38,277 bases of DNA, taken from NCBI GenBank assembly GCA_020628865.1, contig JAHDEJ010000042.1, positions 1 through 38,277 of the forward strand. Direction: 5' to 3'. The translations under genes and the position numbers were made by a program. This document shows, one piece after another, positions 16,056 to 23,995 of this stretch (within the stretch, counting starts at the first letter, position 1; each line of letters starts with the position of its first letter). The notes under the pieces are model-generated. The model was not told the origin of the DNA, did no database searches, and was given only the letters and a program-made list of their open reading frames with translations. The DNA is from Acidimicrobiales bacterium (lineage in GTDB: Bacteria; Actinomycetota; Acidimicrobiia; Acidimicrobiales; SHLQ01).

Positions 16056-16239
16056 CGCTCCTCCTTCACGTACGACTCCTGAAGCAACGATGCGGAACGC
16101 TCCCTGCGCCGTCGACCGTGCCCAGCCGTCGACCGGACGGGGGTTAACCCGCACCTCGTTCGGGCCTCAGCACGCTGTCCCCGGCCGCCGGACCTCATCA
16201 CAATCGAAATGACAACCGACCGCAGTGAGGGCACGCCCG

Positions 16240-17544
16240 ATGACGATTTCCATCTTTCTCGCCGACGACAATCTGATCGTCCGTGAGGGCGTGCGGGCTC
16301 TGGTCGAGCTCGAGGACGACTTCGAGATCGTGGGGCAGGGCGCCGACTACGACGAGCTGGTCGCCGGCGCCGAAGACACGAATCCTCAGGTCGTGGTCAC
16401 CGACATCCGAATGCCACCCAACTTCGCCCGGGAGGGCATCGACGCGGCGAAGCATGTGCGGCGGCGTCATCCGGGAACCGGCGTCGTGATCCTGTCGCAG
16501 TACGACGACCCGGACTACGCCGTGTCGCTGTTGTCCGAGGGTGCTGCCGGGTACGCCTACCTGCTGAAGGATCGAGTCGGCGAAGGCGACCAGCTCGCCC
16601 GAGCCATCCGCGAGGTTGCGTCCGGCGGTTCGCTGCTCGACTCGAAGATCGTCGAAGGCCTGACGACGCCGGTGCGGGCCGACGGGTCGCTCTCCCCCGA
16701 GGATGAGCACCTGCTCCAGCAGGTGGCGGAGGGCCGGTCGATCAAGGCCATCGCCACTCAGTTGCAGACGACGACGACCGCCGTCAACGCGGCGATCGAG
16801 CAGCTCTTCACCACCCTTGCCGAGGGCACCGCCGCCGGCCATTCCGACAGCCTCGCCCGGCTGCGGATGCTCCAGCAGGCGATCGTGGAACGCAAGGAGC
16901 AGGGCGATGCGCTCGAGCGGCTGCTGCCCGGTGGGGTGTCCGAGCAGATCCTCGACGCCGGCCGCCGGCCCGGCGAAACCGAAGAGCTCACCGTCACCGT
17001 GCTGATGTCCGACATCCGGGGGTACACGACCATCGCCGAGCACGCCGACCCGAGTGTGCTCGCCGGGCAGCTCCACGAACATCGAGCCGCCATGAACCAG
17101 GCGATCCTCGCGCAGAACGGAACCGTCATGCAGTTCGTCGGCGACGCGGTGATGGCGGTGTTCGGCGCGCCGGTGCCCCAGGCCGACCACGCCGATCGCG
17201 CGGTCGAGGCCGCCCGAACGATGCACGCCGCCCAACGGAACCTCAACGAACAGTGGCGGGCCGAGGGGCAGGCGCCGTTCGAGCTAGGTCTGGGCGTGTC
17301 GACCGGGCTCGTCGCTGCCGCGCTGTTGGGTTCGGCCGAGCGGCTCGAGTACTCACTCGTGGGCGACACGGTCAACCTCACGCAACGGCTCCAACAATGG
17401 GCCGAACCCGGCGAGACCGTGCTGAGCGAGCCCACCTGGGAGGCGATCGGCGAGAAGCCCGAGTCCGACCGACTCGAACCTGCAATGGTGAAGGGCAGAG
17501 ACACCCCCGTGTCCGCCTATCGATTTCCGCAGAGGACGGCATGA
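16240..17544 (+). CDS. Receiver - LuxR-like HTH - class III cyclase fusion
   Basis: This 434-residue protein has three parts. Residues 1-125 form a receiver with phospho-acceptor D55 (VVVTDIRMPP) and K110. Residues about 150-195 look like a worn NarL/LuxR HTH (LSPEDEHLLQQVAEGRSIKA). Residues about 245-430 form a class III nucleotidyl cyclase with metal-binding D258 (LMSDIRGYTT) and D302 (VGDAVMAVFG), and N379 and R383 (GDTVNLTQRL). By my alignment the adenine-specifying Lys/Asp pair is Q298/S372, so cAMP versus cGMP is open. The ATG at 16240 starts the receiver. Its stop overlaps the first kinase gene (ATGA). The receiver closely resembles that of the NarL-type regulator at 22154, so the protein probably arose by fusing a cyclase to that family. 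Confidence 0.9.
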   Translation: MTISIFLADDNLIVREGVRALVELEDDFEIVGQGADYDELVAGAEDTNPQVVVTDIRMPPNFAREGIDAAKHVRRRHPGTGVVILSQYDDPDYAVSLLSEGAAGYAYLLKDRVGEGDQLARAIREVASGGSLLDSKIVEGLTTPVRADGSLSPEDEHLLQQVAEGRSIKAIATQLQTTTTAVNAAIEQLFTTLAEGTAAGHSDSLARLRMLQQAIVERKEQGDALERLLPGGVSEQILDAGRRPGETEELTVTVLMSDIRGYTTIAEHADPSVLAGQLHEHRAAMNQAILAQNGTVMQFVGDAVMAVFGAPVPQADHADRAVEAARTMHAAQRNLNEQWRAEGQAPFELGLGVSTGLVAAALLGSAERLEYSLVGDTVNLTQRLQQWAEPGETVLSEPTWEAIGEKPESDRLEPAMVKGRDTPVSAYRFPQRTA

Positions 17545-19652
17545 CGATGACCGATGCGCAGCTGATCCGGACGGGTCGGATCATCTCGGGCGCGGCCGTC
17601 CTGATGGCGGTGATCGGCCTGGGCACGGCGATCGCCATCGGCCGGTGGGAGTCGGCCTGGAACTCGCTCACCCCGGTGAATGCATTGATCGGGCTCGGCT
17701 TCGGCGCGCTGGCGTGGACCGTCCTCCCGAGCCAACCGCGCAATCGGTCGATCTGGATCTACACCGTGGCCGCGTTCTTCGGCGGGCTCTATGCGATGGC
17801 CCTGGTGGGGATCGTCCTCCAGATTCCCGTCGAGACCGAACTCGCCGCTCAAGAGCTGATTCCGGCCGACCATCCGTTGTCCGTGGCGATCTTCGCGACC
17901 GCCATTTCGTCGGCGTGGATGCCGGCGTTCCTGCTTCCGCTCACCCTCGCCATGCTGCACTTCCCCGACGGAGATTTTCCCTCACCCCGATGGCAGCCCG
18001 TGGCGCGGTTCGTGGCCACGATGTTCATCCTCGCCATGGTGTTCCAGATCGCCGCCAATCACCCCCGGAGCACCGGCGCGGTCCCCGTGCCGGGCGGAGT
18101 GGTCAGCACGATCGCCGAGATCCTCGGCAACATCACCCTCGCCTCCGGACTCGTATGCATCGGATCCCTCGTCGTTCGCTACCGGAGCGGGTCGGGCGTG
18201 GTGCGGCGCCAGATTCGGTGGATTGCGTTCGCAACCGCCTTCCTGGGGCTCGGAGAAATCGCGAAGCGGTTGACGTACGGCAGCAGCGTGGGCGATCCGA
18301 CGGTCGAGAACGTCCTGAACCTCATTCCGCTGGTGGTCATGATCGCAGCGTTCTCCGTGGCGATCACCAAGTACCGGCTCTACGACATCGATGTCATCAT
18401 CTCGAAGTCCGTCACCTACCTCGGGCTCGCCGCGGTGGTCTCTGGTTTGTACGCCCTCGTCGTGGTGCTGCCGTTGTTTCTCCTCGGTCGCTCCGAGACC
18501 GACGACCCCGGGGTGTTGTTGCCCATCCTCGCGACCGCCGTCGTTGCGATTGCCTTCGAACCCGCTCGATCTCGCCTCGAGCGTTTCGCCAACCGCATGG
18601 TCTACGGCGACCGGACGACACCACACGATGTGCTCGCCCAGGTGACCGGGCTGCTCGCCGACGCGCGCCGTGGCGCCGCCGCCCAGGACGTCGCCCGACT
18701 GCTCGCCGAAGGGACCGGCGCCGACCGGGCCACGGTCTGGCTGGCCGACGACGACACACTCACGCCGGACGGGGTCTGGCCCGCGGGGTCGGTTGCATCG
18801 CCAGACTCGGCCGCTGACTCCGCCGACGTGGAGCTTTCCCTGTCCCAACCGGTCGTCCACCTCGACGAGACGTTTGGAGCCGTCGGGATCATGAAGCCGA
18901 AGAACGACCCGCTCACTCCGGCCGACCGGGAGCTCGTCGCCGACGTGGCCGCCGGCTCGGGCCTCCTCCTGCGAAACATCCGACTCAACCGGGACCTGGT
19001 CGCCCGGGCTGAGGACGTCCGCGGTTCTCGACGCCGACTGATCGCTGCGCAGGATGCGCAACGACGTCGACTGGAACGAGACCTCCACGACGGCGCCCAG
19101 CAACGCGTCGTCGCACTGAAGGTGAAACTCGGTATCGCCCGAACCCTCGCCCAACGCGAGGGCGCCGATGCACTCGACGAGCGGCTCGCCGGTCTGGCCA
19201 CGGCCATCGACGGTGCGGTCGACGAGCTCCGCGGCGTCGCCCACGGCATCTATCCCCCGCTGCTGGAGACCGAGGGACTCCGGGTTGCGCTCCAGGCGCT
19301 GGAACGGTCATCGACCTCCACGAGCATCCCGGCCGAGGTGCAGACGGTCGACATCGAGCGGTACGACCGATCCGTCGAGGAGACCGCCTACTTCTGCGTC
19401 GTCGAGACGCTCCAGCAGGCCCGCATGTCGGGAGCCGAGCGAGCCTGGGTGAAGCTCGCCGGTGACGATGCGGACCTCCGCATCAGCCTCCGCCTCGCCG
19501 GAGGCGTCGACACCGCCGACCTCACCGCCATCGTCGATCGGGTGGATGCACTCGGCGGCCACCTGCAGGCGACCGTGGCGGCCGACGACGATCGTCTGGT
19601 CACCGTTCGCCTTCCCCTGAGCCCTGCCGAGTACAAGGGAGCGCTCGCATGA
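17541..19652 (+). CDS. Membrane histidine kinase A: His kept, ATPase degenerate
   Basis: This 703-residue protein has about eight hydrophobic segments (residues 1-350) and a juxtamembrane KYRLYDIDVIISKSVTYL segment. A GAF-like region (about 385-480) and a HisKA_3 dimerisation domain with H516 in ERDLHDGAQQRVVALK follow. The domain that should bind ATP is badly eroded. The N box reads ETLQQARMSGA (N replaced by Q626), no DxGxG box is present, and the G boxes are replaced by LTAIVDRVD and DDDRLVTV. It can probably accept but not donate phosphate by itself. The ATG overlaps the cyclase stop and its stop overlaps the second kinase's ATG, so the three are one operon. The open frame extends upstream of 17541, but that part is a shadow of the cyclase gene. 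Confidence 0.87.
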   Translation: MTMTDAQLIRTGRIISGAAVLMAVIGLGTAIAIGRWESAWNSLTPVNALIGLGFGALAWTVLPSQPRNRSIWIYTVAAFFGGLYAMALVGIVLQIPVETELAAQELIPADHPLSVAIFATAISSAWMPAFLLPLTLAMLHFPDGDFPSPRWQPVARFVATMFILAMVFQIAANHPRSTGAVPVPGGVVSTIAEILGNITLASGLVCIGSLVVRYRSGSGVVRRQIRWIAFATAFLGLGEIAKRLTYGSSVGDPTVENVLNLIPLVVMIAAFSVAITKYRLYDIDVIISKSVTYLGLAAVVSGLYALVVVLPLFLLGRSETDDPGVLLPILATAVVAIAFEPARSRLERFANRMVYGDRTTPHDVLAQVTGLLADARRGAAAQDVARLLAEGTGADRATVWLADDDTLTPDGVWPAGSVASPDSAADSADVELSLSQPVVHLDETFGAVGIMKPKNDPLTPADRELVADVAAGSGLLLRNIRLNRDLVARAEDVRGSRRRLIAAQDAQRRRLERDLHDGAQQRVVALKVKLGIARTLAQREGADALDERLAGLATAIDGAVDELRGVAHGIYPPLLETEGLRVALQALERSSTSTSIPAEVQTVDIERYDRSVEETAYFCVVETLQQARMSGAERAWVKLAGDDADLRISLRLAGGVDTADLTAIVDRVDALGGHLQATVAADDDRLVTVRLPLSPAEYKGALA

Positions 19653-21716
19653 GCGAGGCGAACACACCCACGTGGCCGCGCCGCTTCGCCGTGGCCACCA
19701 GCAGCCTCTACCTCGTCGCCACAATGGTGCAGTTGAGCCAAGGGCTGGGCTTCAATCTCGGCACCCTCGTCGGCTTCGGGGCGTACGTCGCCATCGGCAA
19801 CCTGGTCCTACTCCGGCGCTCGGGCAACCTCGTGGGTGCGGCGCTCGCCTCGTACGGCACGCTCTTCGCCTTCGGGAACGCTGGGCTCGCAACGGCCGAC
19901 TCATTCGATGCGGCCGGCGATCTGTCTGCGGCAGCAGCGGTAACGATCCCGACGGGAATGGCGACGTCTGCCGGCATCTGGATTGTGGCCGCCGTCTGGC
20001 TCTTGTTTCCGGACGGACGGCTCAGCACTCCCCTCGACCGCAAGCTCTTGATCGGAAGCGGGATCGTTGCGGTTTTTACAGCGACCCTCGGCGTCTTCGC
20101 CGCTCCGCAGGCACTGCCCGAGACCACCCGATACACCCATCCGTTCGTGAACGATGCGCTCGCCAACTTCCTTCGGTCGATGCACGACGGGCTCGTCGGA
20201 GGGACGTTCCTCTTCGGGTACTTCGTCGCCGCTCGGGTGGTGCTCCGCTACCGTCACGGTGATCCGGTCGAGCGCCGGCAGGCCGGCTGGATCGCCGTGG
20301 CCGCCATCTTCGCCATCACCGTGCTCCTCGGCAACGCGTTTCTCCAGCCGCTCGGCACCGACACCCGTGCGTTTCTGCTGATCGACGCCGTCGCCGTCGC
20401 TGCGATCCCGCTGGGCGTCGGGATCGCCATCTTCCGATACCGGCTCTACAACATCGACGTCATCATCAGTCGGTCGGTCACGTTCGGCTCCCTCGCCGCC
20501 TTCATCGGCCTCGTGTACATCGGTATCGTCGTGGGCGTCGGTGGGCTCGTCGGCGATGACGCCGGATTCGGCCTGTCGATCGCAGCGTCGGCGTTCGTGG
20601 CCATGGCGTTCCAGCCGGTACGCCGGCGAGTCGAACGATGGGCGAATCGGCTCGTGTACGGCGACAAGGCGACACCCCACGAGGTGCTCGTCCGCTTCTC
20701 CCGCCGATCGGCCGAGCTCACCGACCAGGACCTCCTCGCTCGCGTTCCGCAGATGATCGTGGACGGAACGGGTGCCGCAACCGCCACACTCTGGACGCGC
20801 TCCGACGACGGATTCCGAACCGAGGCGTCGTGGCCGGACGCGCCGTCCGACCGTGTGCTCGAACCCGGCCCGTCCTTCACGGACCCGACCGCCGATCACT
20901 CGGTGCCGATCACCCACGACGATGAGCTGCTGGGCGGCATCTCGCTGATCAACCATCGAGGCGACACCCTGGCCCCAGCCGAGACGACGCTCCTCACAAA
21001 CCTGGCGTCGGGCCTCGGCCTGTCGCTCCGCAACGCCAGCCTGACCGCCCAGCTGCGGCGGCAGGTGGCCGAGCTCGAGTCATCCCGAGAACGGGTGCTG
21101 ACCGCCACCGACGAAGCTCGACGTGCGCTCGAGAACGACCTCGACAGCGGCCCGCAACAGAAGCTCGTTGCCCTCAAGGTGATGCTCGGACCGATCCGCA
21201 AGCTCGCCGAGCGCAGCGGAGCCGAGAAGACCGCCGGGCTGCTGACCTCGCTCGAGGTCGAAGCCGGCGAGGCGATCAAGGCGGTTCGTGACTTCGCCAG
21301 CGGCGTCTACCCGCCGCTCCTCGAGGCCGAGGGGTTGGCGGCCGCGGTGATCCAGCAGACCCGTGATTTGATGCCACCGGTGACGGTCCGAGGCGACACG
21401 CAGGCCCGGTTCCCCCGCGACGTCGAAGCCGCCGCCTACTTCTCGATTCTCGAGGCGTTGCAGAACACAGCCAAGTACGCAGATGCGTCGAACATCGTCG
21501 TCCGACTTGCGTCGACCGACGGGGTGCTCACGTTCTCCGTCGACGACGACGGCGACGGATTCGATGCCGACAGCATCAGCCCGGGAGCCGGCCTGGTCGG
21601 CATGGCCGATCGGCTCGACACGGTGGGCGGCACCATCTCGATCGATTCAACGCCGGGGCCGTGGCACAACGGTGAGCGGCACGATTCCGGCCCAGGTGCT
21701 CGTCGCCGCCGGCTAG
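19649..21716 (+). CDS. Membrane histidine kinase B: ATPase kept, His lost; 1-nt frameshift
   Basis: This paralogue of kinase A is 688 residues if a single base is removed near 21655-21660. It has about eight hydrophobic segments, RYRLYNIDVIISRSVTFG, a GAF-like region and a HisKA_3 domain. The phospho-acceptor motif reads ENDLDSGPQQKLVALK, with D499-S500 in place of His-Asp. The ATP-binding domain is well kept: N box E602ALQN606TAKYA, D box DDDGDGFD (632-639), and GAGLVGMADRL. In the literal frame the end after STPG is nonsense. One base less gives STPG-RGTTVSGTIPA (the final G box) and a TAG at 21714-21716. The literal frame otherwise runs on to 22891, antisense to two regulators. It either donates phosphate to kinase A's H516 or is a pseudogene. 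Confidence 0.82.
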
Positions 21717-22087
21717 CCGGCCGAGGCCCGAGCCCACGCCGACTCGAGCTCGTCCATGCTGAACTCCGACTTCGGCACGAAGGCGAATGCGCCGGCAGCG
21801 AGCGCCGGCTCTTCGAAGCCGCCGGACTCGTGGGTGGACATGACGAGCACGTGCGGCGGATCGTCGAGCTGACGAATCATGCGAGTGGCCTCCAAGCCAT
21901 CGACCACCGGCATTTGCACGTCCATCAGCACGAGGTCCGGACGGAGTCGTTCGGCCAGCTCGAAGCCGAGCTGTCCGTTCTCGGCTTCACCGACGACCTC
22001 GAACCCATCCGTGAGTTCCACGACGAGCCGGGAGGCGTCCCGAAACGGCGATTGGTCATCCACGATCAGCACTCGAACGTCGGTCAT
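21713..22087 (-). CDS. Single-domain response regulator
   Basis: This 124-residue protein is a lone receiver. The acidic pair is D10-D11 (LIVDDQ), the phospho-acceptor D56 (LVLMDVQMP), with T85 and K106 (FVPKSE). It has no output domain, so it would act as a phosphate sink, shuttle or protein-protein switch. Its stop overlaps the restored end of kinase B by 4 nt on the opposite strand. It lies 66 nt downstream of the NarL-type regulator on the same strand and is probably co-transcribed with it. Confidence 0.92.
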   Translation of the reverse strand: MTDVRVLIVDDQSPFRDASRLVVELTDGFEVVGEAENGQLGFELAERLRPDLVLMDVQMPVVDGLEATRMIRQLDDPPHVLVMSTHESGGFEEPALAAGAFAFVPKSEFSMDELESAWARASAG

Positions 22088-22153
22088 GTCGCCATCATGG
22101 CATCGGGCGTTCTTGGCGCCATCGGTGCTGACCCCCGTTCGAGGGTGGGGCTG

Positions 22154-22822
22154 TCACCCTGCGCCAGCGCCCAGGTACACGAGCACGGCGCGCACGCGCC
22201 GGTGCGTCTCCGAGCTCTGCTCGAGGTCGAACTTCATGAAGATCGAATTGATGTGCTTCTCCACCGACCGCGCGGAAATGAAGAGTGCCTCACCGATCCC
22301 GGCATTGCTCGCGCCGGTGGCCATCTGCTCGAGGACCTCCCGCTCACGATCGGTCAGCCGTTCGAGGACCGACGCCTCGTCCCGGGAGTGGTCGAGCATG
22401 AGGGCGTTGACGACCTTCGGGTCGACGACCGTTCCGCCCTCCGACACGCGACGGATCGCCTCGTACAGCTCGTTCCCATCACCGACGCGCTCCTTCAGCA
22501 GATAGGCGCGACCTTCGGATCCGTCCTCGAAGAGACGAACCGCGTAGGCCGGCTCCACGAACTGGCTGAGCACCACCACGCCCATCGTCGGGTGGTCCCG
22601 CCGAACCCGACCGGCCGCCTGAATGCCCTCGTCGGTCTGGCTCGGAGGCATTCGGATGTCGGTGACGACGACGTCCGGGACGAACTCGTCGATTGCGGCG
22701 ACGAGATCGCTCAGCGATCCGCAGGACCCGACGAGTTCGAGCTCGTCTTCGAGTCCGATGACGGTGGCGATGCCCTCGCGCATGAGGAAGTTGTCTTCCG
22801 CTATGACCACCCGCAACACCAT
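22154..22822 (-). CDS. NarL/FixJ-type response regulator
   Basis: This 222-residue DNA-binding regulator has a receiver with D55 (VVVTDIRMPP) and K110 (AYLLKERVGDG), then a LuxR HTH at about 155-215 (LERLTDREREVLEQMATGAS, FISARSVEKHINSIFMKF). HisKA_3 kinases normally pair with this class, so the A/B kinases in the opposite operon are the likely partners. Its receiver shares long identical stretches with the receiver of the cyclase fusion (VVVTDIRMPP; AYLLK-RVG-G). They may therefore compete for the same kinase. Confidence 0.93.
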   Translation of the reverse strand: MVLRVVIAEDNFLMREGIATVIGLEDELELVGSCGSLSDLVAAIDEFVPDVVVTDIRMPPSQTDEGIQAAGRVRRDHPTMGVVVLSQFVEPAYAVRLFEDGSEGRAYLLKERVGDGNELYEAIRRVSEGGTVVDPKVVNALMLDHSRDEASVLERLTDREREVLEQMATGASNAGIGEALFISARSVEKHINSIFMKFDLEQSSETHRRVRAVLVYLGAGAG

Positions 22823-22909
22823 CGCCAGAACCCTAGGGGACGATTCCGCTCCGGATCGAGCTGTCGGCCCACCGTCGATCGCTCCGGGTGAAAGTGAGAC
22901 GCGACCCCT

Positions 22910-23962
22910 TCACCCGTCGATCGGCGCGAGGAAGGCATCGTCGACTTCGACGTCGTGACCGGCGCGCGGGCCCATGAGCTTGGCCATGAGATGCTCGCCG
23001 GCGGTTATCTCGGGATAGCGGGGCGGGTTGTCCTCGCTGCAGCAGACGTCGAGCACCCGAATCACGGCATCGTGGTTCGGTTGCTGGAACCAGGCGATCG
23101 ACCGCCGGCGCGCCTGACCCGTCATCTCGGCCGGCGGCGGAACCACCCGATGAACCGTCGACCGCCATCGGTCGTTCGTCCACTCGGCCAGCAGATCGCC
23201 GAGATTCACGAGGAAGCCGCCCTTGGGCGGAATCACATCGTGGAACTGGCCGGCGCGGTCTCGTATCTGCAACCCGGGCACCTGATCGGCGAGGAGGATC
23301 GTGAGGCTGCCGTAGTCGCTGTGCGCTCCCATCCGCAGCTGGGTCGGACTCGGCTCATGGCCGGCCCGCCGCACGTAGTTGTTCGCCCGCATGACGCTGG
23401 GGGAACGATCCAGATACGGCTCGAAGTGGTCGAGCGAAAGCCCGAGCGCCCGAGCGAAGATCGCGCACAGGGTCCGCCCCAGGTTCTCGCACGCGTCCCA
23501 GTACGCGAGGTAGGTCGCTCGCATGTCGGCAGGAGTGTCCGGCCACACGTTCGGCGAGAAGTAGGTCGTCAGCGCGTCTCCGGTGATGCCATCGGGGACG
23601 ACATCCGGGCCGACGTTGAAGGCCTCGAAGAGATCCGGTTCCGACTCGACGCCGAGCGAGTAGCTCAGTGCCTCCGACTCGAACGGTGCGTAGCCACGGT
23701 TGGCCGCCACGTCGTCGAGCCGATGCTTCATCTTCTCGTCGATCGACAGCTCGAAGAACTCCTGGCTGACGTCGAGCGTCCGCTCCATCAATTCGATCGG
23801 AACTCCGTGGCCCGTCACCGCCAGGAAGCCGGACGTTGCGCAGGCATCGTCGACGGCCGCAGCCACCGCGTCCATCTCGGCCGGGGCACCAGTGAACCAG
23901 CCAGTCAGATCGATGGGGACGGCAACGGTCTCGTCGCCGAATGTCGGGTCAGGCGCGGTCAT
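22910..23962 (-). CDS. 2-oxoglutarate/Fe(II) oxygenase, isopenicillin-N-synthase family
   Basis: This 350-residue cytosolic enzyme has a DIOX_N-like N-terminal domain (FLAVTGHGVP, about 46-55) and a double-stranded beta helix. The iron triad is H214-x-D216 (MGAHSDYGSLTILL) and H271 (STVHRVVPP), and the carboxylate-binding RxS motif is at 286-288. The general IPNS/gibberellin-oxidase-like family hydroxylates or desaturates varied small molecules, and the substrate is unknown. It is the third gene of a same-strand run (HDOD, surface protein, oxygenase), 33 nt after the surface-protein start, so it may have its own promoter. Confidence 0.9.
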   Translation of the reverse strand: MTAPDPTFGDETVAVPIDLTGWFTGAPAEMDAVAAAVDDACATSGFLAVTGHGVPIELMERTLDVSQEFFELSIDEKMKHRLDDVAANRGYAPFESEALSYSLGVESEPDLFEAFNVGPDVVPDGITGDALTTYFSPNVWPDTPADMRATYLAYWDACENLGRTLCAIFARALGLSLDHFEPYLDRSPSVMRANNYVRRAGHEPSPTQLRMGAHSDYGSLTILLADQVPGLQIRDRAGQFHDVIPPKGGFLVNLGDLLAEWTNDRWRSTVHRVVPPPAEMTGQARRRSIAWFQQPNHDAVIRVLDVCCSEDNPPRYPEITAGEHLMAKLMGPRAGHDVEVDDAFLAPIDG

Positions 23963-23995
23963 CTCCGACCACCCTAGAGCGATGCTTGCCTGAAG

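Noticed and set aside
16056-16239. CRP-like operator (TGTGA-N6-TCACA) between the cyclic-nucleotide-binding protein and the cyclase
   Set aside because: I looked for it because of the circuit and found no match; the region holds no clear palindrome.
21717-22891. Continuation of the kinase B frame as a 1080-residue protein
   Set aside because: The extension is antisense to two well-formed response regulators and has His/Arg/Val-biased shadow composition. A 1-nt correction ends the kinase at 21716.
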